Shown: in pieces, positions 32,518-41,812 of the stretch
Position numbering within the stretch: position 1 is the first letter of the stretch
How the letters are laid out: every line of letters starts with the position of its first letter
Assembly (NCBI GenBank): GCA_040222875.1
Contig: JAVKCG010000027.1
Coordinates: forward strand, 1 to 64,000
Direction: 5' to 3'
Source: JAJCYL01 sp040222875
Lineage (GTDB): Bacteria > Bacteroidota > Bacteroidia > Cytophagales > Cyclobacteriaceae
Length of the DNA: 64,000 nucleotides
Notes under the pieces: generated by a model
The model's database searches: none
What the model was told of the DNA's origin: nothing
Seen by the model: the letters and a program-made list of their open reading frames with translations, nothing else
Program-made: the position numbers and the translations under genes

Positions 32518-33660
32518 AATAGTGATCAACTTTTCATCCTCACCTGTCGCAAAGAACATATAATCCTCACCGCCGTCCATTATTCCGGCTTTCTTTTTAA
32601 TCTCCTCTGGTGAATACGGGAAATTTCTAACACTAATGTTAGCCTTTTTGCCTTTCCAATTTTTCCAATTGAAAAGTTCGGACTTTTCGATTTTAAACAC
32701 TCTGCCTGGAAAGCCGACAACATGATTCTGAGAAGTGTATAAATGAGTATTGGGATGTAGTTTTTTCAAGCTAAATGACAATGCTACAGATTTAAAAGCT
32801 CCTGCTTTCATAATCGATGCATTGGGCTCATATAAATATGATTCTGGATTTGAATATTCAGCATCAGCAGCTGCCTCTTCAAACCTCTTAAAAGTAAATT
32901 CTTCGGTGCGTCCCTTGATAATATTGGTTGCTACAATTTCCGAATCTACATCGCCACTAGCAATCATAAAAAGCAATTCTTTGCATTCATTATCTACAGA
33001 AACCACCCACACTTTGTCTGTGGTTTCAAGTTGTTTTATGGCAAAATCAATATCTAAAAGAGGTGAAGCTTTCAGAAGAATCTTGTCAGAAATTTGCCTC
33101 AATTGAGGCAACAGTTGGAGGATGTTAGGCTCACAATCTTCGAGTCGAAATACCTTGCCTCCATTGGGTTTTCTTGACGGATCAATAAAAATCAAATCAA
33201 ACTCCAGGGTGCTCTTTTTAATAAACTTCTCAGCTGTTGAAATAACAACATCGATATTTCCGGCATCAAGTGCGTTGAAATTATGAACTGCAATTTTCGC
33301 CAGTTCAAGGTTAGGCTCTACATAAGTCACTTTATGGAATGACTTGCTAAAGTAATAGCTGTCTACACCGGTTCCTCCTGTCAAATCAAGCAGTCTTTTG
33401 CCCTTGTAAAGCTGAGCTTTGAACTTAGCAGTAGCTTCAGAGCTTGCCTGCTCAAGGTTGGATTGCTTAGGAAAAATTGTCCGCGGATTGGAAAACCATT
33501 CAGGAAGCTTGGTCTTGGCCTTTTTCCGTGACTGGATTTGCTCAACGATGTCTTTCATCGGCAAGTCAGGCCATTTATGGGCCTTCAGGATCAGAGCATG
33601 TGGATCATCGTTTAGATGGCTTTGGATGAAGGACTGGATTTCTTGAGTGAGATTGATCAA
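32488..33660 (-). CDS. Class I SAM-dependent methyltransferase with THUMP-like C-terminus (PG_1098 type)
   Basis: 390 residues. A helical N-terminus ('IQSRKKAKTKLPEWF') precedes SAM motif I 'LLDLTGGTGVDSYYF' (about 90-104), 'VTYVEPNLELAKIAVHN' (motif II, acidic Glu) and 'DLIFIDPSRKPNGGKVF', where DPSRK replaces the usual NPPY-type motif. The C-terminal quarter is THUMP-like with 'NAIIGFPGRVF'-type segments ending at 'GEDEKLITI'. This architecture is Bacteroidota-specific and the substrate, probably RNA, is not known. The gene precedes no obvious partner; asd follows upstream on the same strand. Confidence 0.85.
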   Translation of the reverse strand: MINLTQEIQSFIQSHLNDDPHALILKAHKWPDLPMKDIVEQIQSRKKAKTKLPEWFSNPRTIFPKQSNLEQASSEATAKFKAQLYKGKRLLDLTGGTGVDSYYFSKSFHKVTYVEPNLELAKIAVHNFNALDAGNIDVVISTAEKFIKKSTLEFDLIFIDPSRKPNGGKVFRLEDCEPNILQLLPQLRQISDKILLKASPLLDIDFAIKQLETTDKVWVVSVDNECKELLFMIASGDVDSEIVATNIIKGRTEEFTFKRFEEAAADAEYSNPESYLYEPNASIMKAGAFKSVALSFSLKKLHPNTHLYTSQNHVVGFPGRVFKIEKSELFNWKNWKGKKANISVRNFPYSPEEIKKKAGIMDGGEDYMFFATGEDEKLITILTQKAPGNE

Positions 33661-33751
33661 AGGATTTAATCACAATGTTTCTCAAAGAAAGCATAAAGCG
33701 CTCAAAGAAGAGCTTGGTAGCTTAGTCTTGCTTAGTGCACATTGTCGATCT

Positions 33752-34744
33752 CTAGTAAACCAAATGATGCTCCATCATATATTCAGCAATCTGGACAGCG
33801 TTTGTCGCTGCGCCTTTACGGAGGTTATCTGCAACTATCCACATGTTGAGGGTGTTTGGTTGGGTTTCATCCCGGCGTAACCGCCCTACAAACACCTCAT
33901 CCTTATTATGGGATGTGAGGGGCATGGGATACACGTTATTTTCTGGGTCATCCTCCACCGTAATTCCAGAAGTATTGGCTAAAATTTCTCTAACATTAGC
34001 CAAATCGAAATCATTTACAAACTCCACATTCACTGCTTCCGAGTGACCACCCATCGTTGGAATCCTTACACAAGTAGCAGTTACCTGGATAGAATCATCC
34101 CTCATTATTTTCTTGGTTTCATTCACCATTTTCATCTCCTCTTTGGTGTAGCCATTTTCCATAAATACATCAATATGGGGCAATACATTCATATCGATTT
34201 TATGGGGATAAACTTTCGGCCCATCAATGCCAGCTCTTTCATTCATCATCTGCTGAACAGCCTCTTTTCCAGTCCCCGTTACAGATTGATAAGTTGATAC
34301 CACAATCCGCTTGATTTTGTATTTCTCATGTAGCGGTGCCAAAGCCAATACCATTTGAATCGTAGAGCAATTGGGATTGGCAATGATACGGTCATCAATG
34401 CGAAGCATATCAGCATTAATTTCCGGAACAATCAGCTTGTGCTTCGGGTGCATTCGCCAGGCTGAAGAATTGTCAATAACTATTGTTCCGGCTTCAGCAA
34501 ATTTCGGTGCCCATTCAAGGGATGTACTTCCGCCTGCTGAGAAAATAGCAATATCTGGTTTTTGGTTGACGGCATCATCCATGCCAATTACGGTATATGC
34601 CTGCGCCCTAAACTCGATTTGCTTGCCAACTGATTTCGGCGAGGCAACCATCAACAACTCGCTGAACTCAACATTGCGTTCATCAATAACTTTCAGGATT
34701 TCCTGGCCTACCAATCCGGTGGCACCTACTACTGCTAATTTCAT
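33752..34744 (-). CDS. asd: Aspartate-semialdehyde dehydrogenase
   Basis: 330 residues. The N-terminal NADP-binding motif GATGLVGQ is at residues 7-14. The catalytic Cys126 is in IANPNCSTIQMV. 'YQSVTGTGKEAVQQM' follows, and the substrate-binding and catalytic Arg/His region 'CVRIPTMGGHSEAVNVEF' is present. It reduces aspartyl phosphate to aspartate semialdehyde, leading to lysine/diaminopimelate, threonine and methionine. It is divergent from the secreted LTD-repeat gene; no other pathway genes are adjacent. Confidence 0.96.
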   Translation of the reverse strand: MKLAVVGATGLVGQEILKVIDERNVEFSELLMVASPKSVGKQIEFRAQAYTVIGMDDAVNQKPDIAIFSAGGSTSLEWAPKFAEAGTIVIDNSSAWRMHPKHKLIVPEINADMLRIDDRIIANPNCSTIQMVLALAPLHEKYKIKRIVVSTYQSVTGTGKEAVQQMMNERAGIDGPKVYPHKIDMNVLPHIDVFMENGYTKEEMKMVNETKKIMRDDSIQVTATCVRIPTMGGHSEAVNVEFVNDFDLANVREILANTSGITVEDDPENNVYPMPLTSHNKDEVFVGRLRRDETQPNTLNMWIVADNLRKGAATNAVQIAEYMMEHHLVY

Positions 34745-34864
34745 CTTACAATTATGTTAGAATACAAATTGAAATCATCTTGGGTTGGGGCCAGACTTTA
34801 CGATTTCCTAATCATGTATCCGGCTAAATGGGAGAGCAAAATTAATATATTTGTTTACTACGTT

Positions 34865-37800
34865 ATGCTGATTCACGGACCATTTCTCATACTTCTATTT
34901 TCTCTCATTCCGCTATTCGGGATAGCTCAATTGAATGAAGATTTCACTGATGGCGATTTCACGACAAATCCCGTTTGGTCTGGTGATGACGCCCAATTTA
35001 TCATTACGTCTAATGTACTCAACTCTAACAATGATCCGGATGTAAGCGGTATCAACACTTACTATTTAAGTACAGCATCAACTGTTGCTTATAATGCCTC
35101 CTGGGAATTTTTTATCGATCTACAATTCGGCACATCGGGCCCAAATTTTGTTGATATTTTTTTAATGTCTGACCAGGCAGACCTGACAAATAGTAACCTG
35201 AACGGCTATTTTGTTAGAATTGGCACTGGTAGCGACGATATCGTCCTTTACAAAATAACTGACGGCTCCGAAGCCCTGTTGATCGATGCGGGTGATGGTT
35301 TTATTAATAGCTCATCAAGCAACCCTTTCAAAATAAGGGTGACACGATCAACAGCTGATTTATGGACCTTGGAATATGATGACGGTAACATGGGTTCTTT
35401 TACCTCCGGTGGAACAACCACGGACGCAACGTTTACTAGTTCATCACATTTTGGTGTAAGAATTGAACAGTCCACCTTAAATGCGGCCATCAATGGCCAT
35501 TTCTTCGATGATATTGTTATCACAGGAAGCGCAACTCCAGATAGCGACCCACCCACAATTTCCTCAGCCACAGTTTTGTCGTCAAACGAGGTACAAATTG
35601 AGTTCAATGAAGATGTTGACGAAACTAGTGTTCAAACCACGTCAAATTATAGCCTGAATTCCAGCTCAAATCCCACATCGGCTGTTCGGCAGGCCAACAA
35701 CGCCCTGGTCAACTTAACTTTCGCTTCAAATTTTGTTGATGAAGCCTCCAATACACTTACCATTTCCAGTGTTCAGGATTTAGCAGGAAATACGATGGTA
35801 ACAGATGATGTCGATTTCACCTATGTACTGATAGAAAATGCAATGTATCGGGATATTGTTATTAATGAAATTATGGCAAGACCCAGTCCCGTTGTGGGAT
35901 TACCAAATGCTGAATTTGCTGAATTGTTCAATCGAAGTAATAAGAAAATCAATCTCAAAAATTACATTTTCGATGAGGTGATCATTACCACTAATGATTA
36001 CATCCTACGACCAAATGAATATGTCATCTTGACCAAACCAGGTGACGTTGGTTTGTTTACAGGCAACGTTTTGGGTGTAGGGTTTGGCGCAATCTCAGAT
36101 GGCGGTGAGGAATTAAACTTGCGTGATGAGGACAATTCTTTGGATGTAGATATTGTCACATATTCTGACGACTGGTACAAGGACGCAGCCAAAGATGACG
36201 GTGGATACACCCTTGAGCAAATCAATCCTGAAACAGATTGTAGCGGGGAGAACAACTGGTCAGCATCCAATAATGAGAATGGTGGCACACCGGGAGCTGT
36301 GAACTCAATTTTTGATAACACTCCAGACACTCAGGCACCAACATTCGAATCCGTTGTGGTGATTAGTTCAACAGTAATTGAGCTTACATTTAGTGAGTTG
36401 ATGGATGAAGCTTCTTTAAATGCCGGTACTTATTCAATTGATAATGGCTTGACCGTAAATTCCGTAGCGCCAATCACCCCTGAGCTAACTAAGGTCCAAC
36501 TAACATTAAATACCGATCTGGCTTCTGGAACTACTTACCAGGTCACGGTTTCCAATGTTAATGATTGTCCCGGCAATACCATTTCAGAGTCATCAGTCAG
36601 CTTTGAATATGATGTAGAAGCACCCACAATTACAGGTGTTCAATCAATTTGGGTGGATGAAATAATCGTAATTTTTGATGAAACCATTGATGAAACCGAT
36701 GCAGAAACGGAAGCTAATTTTAGTATTGACCAATCTATTGGCGCTCCGCAATCAGCAATATTGACTGCCAACAATCAGGTGACATTAACCCTTGAAACTG
36801 ATCTACAAGTTGGTACAACCTATCAGGTTACAGCCAGCAACATCGAGGATGGATTTGGAAATGCCATCGCCACTGAGAATTTTAGTTTCGAGTTTCAACT
36901 GCCCCCTTCTCCATCTGCCGGAGATTTAATCATCAACGAAATTATGGCTGATCCTTCTCCAGCAGTTGGATTGCCAGATGCAGAATTCATTGAAATCCTG
37001 AATGTTTCATCCTCGAGTTGGAACCTAAACCAGGTGGTTTTTAGTGATGCATCATCCTCCGTTACCCTTCCATCTCATACAATAGCACCTGATCAATTTG
37101 TCATACTTACAGCTTCATCTAATCAGTCGCTTTTTCAGAGTCTTGGAACTGCGATTGGATTAAGCAGCTTTCCATCGCTGAATAATTCATCCGAAACTGT
37201 CAGCTTATCTAAGCGTGATGAAAGTCAAATTTATTCCGTGAGCTATACCACAGAATGGTATGCTGATGATGATAAATCAGACGGCGGATTTAGTTTGGAA
37301 TTGATCAATCCAGGTTCACCCTGTAGCGGCATAAACAATTGGGCAGCTTCTATTGACGAATCTGGTGGAACCCCGGGATCACAAAATTCTATATTTGACA
37401 ACACCCCTGATACCACTGCTCCAACAGTTATCTCAGCAAGGGCTATCAGCACCAATGAAATTGAGGTGACTTTTTCAGAGCAGATGGATGAGGCCTCTTT
37501 ACCTGATGGGTCTTATTCAATTGTGGATGGACCGGCTATCAGTAATGCCTCATCGGTTAGTTCAGCTTTGATTAAAGTCCGATTAGAATTATCTGAAAAC
37601 CTTGAATCAGGAAGTACTCATACCCTTACAATAAGTGGTGTTACTGATTGCCCCGGCAATGAAATTGACCCGGTAAACATTGATTTCTTTTTCGACATTC
37701 AGCCCCCCACCCTGGTTTCAGTAGTACCTGTTTTCAACAATGAAATCATCATGATTTTCGATGAACCGCTCAACGAAACCAGTGCTGAAAAAGAGGCCAA

Positions 37801-40411
37801 TTATGTGTTTAATGGGAATATTGGCTCACCTTCATCGGCCAGGCTTGATAACTCAATCCCAACTAACGTTCAGCTAATTTTTGATGAGGTAGCATTTTCA
37901 GATCAGGTTGAATACGAGGTTGAAATCCTCAGCTTAAAGGACACCTCAGACAATGAGGTTCTTTCAGCTCAATCATTTACATTCTTTTTTGAATTGCCTC
38001 CAAGTCCTAACCCTGGCGATATTTTGATTAACGAAATTATGGCAGACCCAACTCCTGCTATTGGGCTTCCTGAGGCAGAATTTGTGGAATTATACAACTC
38101 ATCCGAATCAAGCTATAACCTCAATCAACTATTGTTTGGTGACGGCAGTAATGTAGTTCCTTTGCCTTCATTTGAGCTGGAAAGTCGGCAGTTGGTAATC
38201 CTAACCAGCAATTCTGCGGTTGAACTATTTGAGCCCACTGGCAACGTCATCGGGGTGTCCAATTTCCCTTCCTTAAATAACACTTTTGAGGAGGTTAGAT
38301 TGCTGTTAAGGGATAGCTCTGTTATTAATTCTATCACATATACTACCGAGTGGTATAAGGATGAAAACAAAGAAGATGGCGGCTATACATTGGAACGAAT
38401 CGGTGACACAACCTCATGTGGTGAATTTTTCAGTTGGTCTGCCTCAAAAAATGAAACTGGGGGAACCCCTGGGGTTGTAAATTCTGTAGTGGGTCAACCT
38501 ATCGAAATACCTGAAGTCATGATTTCAAATTTCACTACTTCTGGCGATCAGTTGACGATAACTTTTAATGTTGATCTGGTCGATGGCGTTGATGAGCTAA
38601 CCGAAATTGAATCTGAGCTTACAATTTCATCCATAACATCTAAATCAAATCAATTGGTGATCGATTTTAGTGAACCAATCGAAGAGGGCACCATCTATCC
38701 TTTGAAACTTGACAACCTTATTAACTGTGATGGCAGCGTTGTTAATGATTTGGTAATTGAATTTGGGAGTGGAGCGAAACCCAGCTACAATGAGCTGTTG
38801 GTAACTGAAATTATGGCTAACCCAGACGGTGCTGTCACCTCCTTACCAGAAACAGAATATCTGGAAATTTTTAACCCCACTGACAAAGTAATTAGCCTCC
38901 AGGGTATCACGTTATCAGATGCCTCCAGCACAACTGAACTTGGTGGGGCATTAATTTCACCATCAGAGTATATAATCTTAGCACCCAACAGCAGTGCAGC
39001 CGGACTTGAAGCCTTCGGTAGGGTGATTGGCGTGAGTAGCTGGCCTTCATTAAATAATACTGCTGATTTCGTAACTCTCCGATCAGATGAGGACATCGTC
39101 TTCAGCCTGTTCTATGACATTCTTTGGTACAAGAATTTAGAAAAATCAGATGGCGGGTTTTCATTGGAAATGGTGGATTCTTCTAATCCATGTGGAAGAA
39201 TTGAAAATTGGTCGGCTTCAATTGACGCAATTGGTGGAACGCCTGGAAAAGTTAATTCCGTGGTTGCAACTAATCCAGATAACCTTGGGCCGGATTTGGT
39301 TGAAGCATTCGGAGAGCAAGATTTTATAATCCTCGATTTCAGTGAGAAGCTGAATCCGGCTTCTGTTAATTCTGCACAAATTAATATTCAACCGGATATA
39401 TCAATTGAGGCTTTATTCTTCAACCGACCACTTGATGATCAGCTACTGATATCCACTTCTACTGAGCTGGCTGCAAAGACAGCCTATTCGGTTAGTGTCG
39501 AAAACTTAACAGATTGTTTAGGAAATTTCATTGCATCAAAGACTGCCTCCTTTAATCTTCCAGAAGAGGCAGCTCCCTTAGATATTGTCATAAATGAAAT
39601 CCTCTTTAATCCACGCTCCGGTGGCGTCGATTTTGTAGAAATTTTCAATAGGTCCGACAAGCACATCAACCTTGAAGACTGGATGATCTCGAATAAAGAA
39701 GAAGATGTTTTAGAAAACTTCAAAAACATCACACTGGCCAATTTAGTCTTAGAACCAGGCGAGTATTTGGTGCTTACAGAAAATCCAACAACACTAAAGG
39801 CCGACTATCCTTCGGCCGACGAAACCGTTCTAAGGTTTATGGATTTACCCACCTTTGCTAATGATGAAGGAAGTGTGGTTCTGTTGAATCCTGACACCGT
39901 TGAGATTGATGCTTTTGTTTACACTGAAGATTTCCACCTACAGCTCTTAGATAGTTTCGATGGAGTTTCCTTGGAGCGTGTATCGACGGAAACCCCAACG
40001 CAAACCATGGATAATTGGAAATCTGCAGCAAGCACAGCGGGTTTTGCTACGCCAGGGTTCAAAAATTCGCAATCTCGATCATCGATAATTGTTAATGGAA
40101 ATCTTCAAATTGAGCCACGGGTATTTTCTCCAGATCAATCAGTCCAGGCTGACTTCACTACCATCAACTACTCATTTGATAATTATGGAAATGTTGCTAC
40201 GGTAATTGTTTACGATCAATCTGGAAGACCTGTGAAAACCCTTTTAGAAAATGCATCGATCCCAGCTGAAGGTTTTATTACCTGGGACGGAACAACTAAC
40301 GACTTCCAGAAAGTACGAATTGGCTATTACATTATCCAATTCGAGATTTTTGATATCACTGGTAAAAGTGAAATATTAAGAGAGCGAGTAGTTGTTGGAG
40401 GGAGATTTTGA
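34865..40411 (+). CDS. Giant secreted lamin-tail-domain / Ig-repeat protein
   Basis: 1,848 residues from ATG 34865, chosen because MLIHGPFLILLFSLIPLFGIAQ is a signal peptide; the ORF is open to 34754, but the extra 37 residues are not leader-like. An N-terminal beta-sandwich (about 20-230) is followed by Big_5-type Ig units and five lamin-tail domains. The latter start at 'DIVINEIMARPSP', 'DLIINEIMADPSP', 'DILINEIMADPTP', 'ELLVTEIMANPDG' and 'DIVINEILFNPRS', the first four separated by 'GGTPG.vNS' linkers. The C-terminus is a FlgD-like Ig fold ('VYDQSGRPVKTLLEN...WDGTTNDFQKV..GYYIIQFEIFD'), common in secreted Bacteroidota proteins. Lamin-tail domains in bacteria are found in secreted nucleases and adhesins; no enzyme domain is seen here. 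Confidence 0.85.
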   Translation: MLIHGPFLILLFSLIPLFGIAQLNEDFTDGDFTTNPVWSGDDAQFIITSNVLNSNNDPDVSGINTYYLSTASTVAYNASWEFFIDLQFGTSGPNFVDIFLMSDQADLTNSNLNGYFVRIGTGSDDIVLYKITDGSEALLIDAGDGFINSSSSNPFKIRVTRSTADLWTLEYDDGNMGSFTSGGTTTDATFTSSSHFGVRIEQSTLNAAINGHFFDDIVITGSATPDSDPPTISSATVLSSNEVQIEFNEDVDETSVQTTSNYSLNSSSNPTSAVRQANNALVNLTFASNFVDEASNTLTISSVQDLAGNTMVTDDVDFTYVLIENAMYRDIVINEIMARPSPVVGLPNAEFAELFNRSNKKINLKNYIFDEVIITTNDYILRPNEYVILTKPGDVGLFTGNVLGVGFGAISDGGEELNLRDEDNSLDVDIVTYSDDWYKDAAKDDGGYTLEQINPETDCSGENNWSASNNENGGTPGAVNSIFDNTPDTQAPTFESVVVISSTVIELTFSELMDEASLNAGTYSIDNGLTVNSVAPITPELTKVQLTLNTDLASGTTYQVTVSNVNDCPGNTISESSVSFEYDVEAPTITGVQSIWVDEIIVIFDETIDETDAETEANFSIDQSIGAPQSAILTANNQVTLTLETDLQVGTTYQVTASNIEDGFGNAIATENFSFEFQLPPSPSAGDLIINEIMADPSPAVGLPDAEFIEILNVSSSSWNLNQVVFSDASSSVTLPSHTIAPDQFVILTASSNQSLFQSLGTAIGLSSFPSLNNSSETVSLSKRDESQIYSVSYTTEWYADDDKSDGGFSLELINPGSPCSGINNWAASIDESGGTPGSQNSIFDNTPDTTAPTVISARAISTNEIEVTFSEQMDEASLPDGSYSIVDGPAISNASSVSSALIKVRLELSENLESGSTHTLTISGVTDCPGNEIDPVNIDFFFDIQPPTLVSVVPVFNNEIIMIFDEPLNETSAEKEANYVFNGNIGSPSSARLDNSIPTNVQLIFDEVAFSDQVEYEVEILSLKDTSDNEVLSAQSFTFFFELPPSPNPGDILINEIMADPTPAIGLPEAEFVELYNSSESSYNLNQLLFGDGSNVVPLPSFELESRQLVILTSNSAVELFEPTGNVIGVSNFPSLNNTFEEVRLLLRDSSVINSITYTTEWYKDENKEDGGYTLERIGDTTSCGEFFSWSASKNETGGTPGVVNSVVGQPIEIPEVMISNFTTSGDQLTITFNVDLVDGVDELTEIESELTISSITSKSNQLVIDFSEPIEEGTIYPLKLDNLINCDGSVVNDLVIEFGSGAKPSYNELLVTEIMANPDGAVTSLPETEYLEIFNPTDKVISLQGITLSDASSTTELGGALISPSEYIILAPNSSAAGLEAFGRVIGVSSWPSLNNTADFVTLRSDEDIVFSLFYDILWYKNLEKSDGGFSLEMVDSSNPCGRIENWSASIDAIGGTPGKVNSVVATNPDNLGPDLVEAFGEQDFIILDFSEKLNPASVNSAQINIQPDISIEALFFNRPLDDQLLISTSTELAAKTAYSVSVENLTDCLGNFIASKTASFNLPEEAAPLDIVINEILFNPRSGGVDFVEIFNRSDKHINLEDWMISNKEEDVLENFKNITLANLVLEPGEYLVLTENPTTLKADYPSADETVLRFMDLPTFANDEGSVVLLNPDTVEIDAFVYTEDFHLQLLDSFDGVSLERVSTETPTQTMDNWKSAASTAGFATPGFKNSQSRSSIIVNGNLQIEPRVFSPDQSVQADFTTINYSFDNYGNVATVIVYDQSGRPVKTLLENASIPAEGFITWDGTTNDFQKVRIGYYIIQFEIFDITGKSEILRERVVVGGRF

Positions 40412-40428
40412 TTTTAATGTTTTGTAAC

Positions 40429-40471
40429 ATTACGTATAAGGTTATGTAAATTTACAGATTGATTACGTATA
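40429..40471 (+). promoter_or_regulatory. Direct repeats ATTACGTATA upstream of the toxin-antitoxin pair
   Basis: ATTACGTATA occurs exactly at 40429-40438 and 40462-40471, 33 bp apart (about three helical turns), ending 20 bp before the antitoxin ATG at 40492. The core TACGTA is itself palindromic. The spacing on one face of the helix suits cooperative binding by the Xre-like antitoxin. Confidence 0.5.
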
Positions 40472-40491
40472 TTTATAGCTCAATATTAGCC

Positions 40492-40845
40492 ATGAAGTAC
40501 ATCGTAAAAGATTCTCCACCATCAATAGTAAAGGAAGCTGCTGTTACATATGGGTTTAGCAACTCTCAGATGGCAGAACTATTGGGTGTTTCTGATAAAA
40601 CTTATTACAACATGATGAAATCAAAAACTTTAGATACCAATCAAGGAGACAGGTTTAATTTCATTAATGATATCCTAAACGAGGGTGAGGAAGCTTTTGG
40701 CTCAAGAGAAAACTTCAAAGATTGGCTGCACTCCACCCAACCCACCTTAAACGGCCATACACCAATTAAAATGATGGCTACCCTTACAGGGGCACAAGAA
40801 GTTTTGGCTACTCTTACACGTATTAAATACGGTATTTTCGTTTGA
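40492..40845 (+). CDS. MbcA/ParS/Xre-type antitoxin (DUF2384)
   Basis: 117 residues from ATG 40492 (MKYIVKDSPPSIVKE); an in-frame alternative at 40459 adds eleven residues overlapping the operator repeats. The N-terminal half is a helix-turn-helix ('NSQMAELLGVSDKTYYNMMKSKTL'). The C-terminal half is the toxin-binding DUF2384 domain: 'GSRENFKDWLHSTQPTLNGHTPIKMMATLTGAQEVLATLTRIKYGIFV'. It neutralises the RES-domain toxin encoded downstream and usually represses its own operon. The stop overlaps the toxin start, so the pair is coupled. Confidence 0.88.
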   Translation: MKYIVKDSPPSIVKEAAVTYGFSNSQMAELLGVSDKTYYNMMKSKTLDTNQGDRFNFINDILNEGEEAFGSRENFKDWLHSTQPTLNGHTPIKMMATLTGAQEVLATLTRIKYGIFV

Positions 40846-41297
40846 TCGTCTATCGGATTGTTAACCCAAAATATGCGGAAGACCTCAGCGGTTATGGAGC
40901 CATGCTAAATGGCGCCAGGTGGAACAAGAGAGGGCATGCTATGCTATATTGTGCGGAATCATCTTCACTCGCAATACTTGAATTTTTGGTTCATATTAGG
41001 GGAGTTAAAGGTAATATGAGTTACAAGTTATTAACGCTCTCTCTGGAGTTGGATACTACAGCTTCACTAAGCAATCTCTCAGAGAATTGGAAGGATGATA
41101 TTAAGCATACCCAGGATGTTGGTACGAGGTGGTTACAATCCAATGAGAACTGGGCTCTAAGAGTGCCTTCAGTTCATAATCCACTTGAAAATAATATATT
41201 ATTAAACCCCAAACATCCCGATTTCTCGCCAAAAATTATGAGATCGGATTGGTATTGGTTTGATGGAAGGCTTATTCAGAAGGCTAAAACGGATTAA
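40842..41297 (+). CDS. RES-domain toxin (NAD-degrading type II toxin family)
   Basis: 151 residues. RES-family landmarks are visible: 'VYRIVNPKYAEDLSGYGAMLNGARWNKRG' with the conserved Arg and Gly residues, 'MLYCAESSSLAILEFLVH' with the Tyr and Glu of the ADP-ribosyltransferase-like active site, and 'LRVPSVHNPLENNILLNPKHPDF' near the end. Characterised relatives (Res, MbcT, ParT) break down NAD or modify PRPP synthetase. The start is TTG at 40842, overlapping the antitoxin stop; no ATG is available nearby. Catalytic residues look intact, so the toxin is predicted active. Confidence 0.88.
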   Translation: MIVYRIVNPKYAEDLSGYGAMLNGARWNKRGHAMLYCAESSSLAILEFLVHIRGVKGNMSYKLLTLSLELDTTASLSNLSENWKDDIKHTQDVGTRWLQSNENWALRVPSVHNPLENNILLNPKHPDFSPKIMRSDWYWFDGRLIQKAKTD

Positions 41298-41304
41298 AAC
41301 CTAA

Positions 41305-41718
41305 TCAATCTTCCTCATCTTCAATCATATAATCAGCCGCCAAATTGATAAGAAAACTTCTGTTAGTTACAATTTTAGGATCTGAGTATATATATGCCGA
41401 GAGTTCCGCGACAACACCGGGCTTGAAACCTAATTTCAAGGCCATCTTTTCCGCAAAATTGATTTCACTGCTGAAGACTTTACCATCAATTTTCATCATT
41501 TGAATGATATCAAACAAGTACTGAAACCTATCCTGACGTGGCAAAGTTCTAAATGAAGGAATCGGCATTGGGTTATCTATAATCTTCTCAATCTCCTCCT
41601 TGGAGAGCCCATTTTGCTCACCGATGTAATGAATTAAATCACTTTCAGATTCCGCGAGATAGTTGTCTGCTTTTGACAAATGAACCAGAATACTGAGATA
41701 TTCTTCCTTATTATACAT
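41305..41718 (-). CDS. TerB-like helical protein
   Basis: 137 residues, all-helical. 'YLSILVHLSKADNYLAESESDLIHYIGEQNGLSKEEIEKII' and 'RFQYLFDIIQMMKIDGKVFSSEINFAEKMALKLGF' repeat the TerB pattern of an acidic loop (AD.YLAE.E, IDGKV...E) followed by a long helix. TerB domains bind metal and occur in tellurite-resistance and stress proteins; a single-domain copy cannot be given a specific role. It is convergent with the toxin gene, 7 bp apart, with no terminator between. Confidence 0.75.
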   Translation of the reverse strand: MYNKEEYLSILVHLSKADNYLAESESDLIHYIGEQNGLSKEEIEKIIDNPMPIPSFRTLPRQDRFQYLFDIIQMMKIDGKVFSSEINFAEKMALKLGFKPGVVAELSAYIYSDPKIVTNRSFLINLAADYMIEDEED

Positions 41719-41812
41719 TTAGATCGTTTAGTCTTAGATAAGGGGCAAAATACGTATTTTTTCAATAAAGGATATAGGATGAGGGAATTATTGATAATTC
41801 CCCCAATAATAT

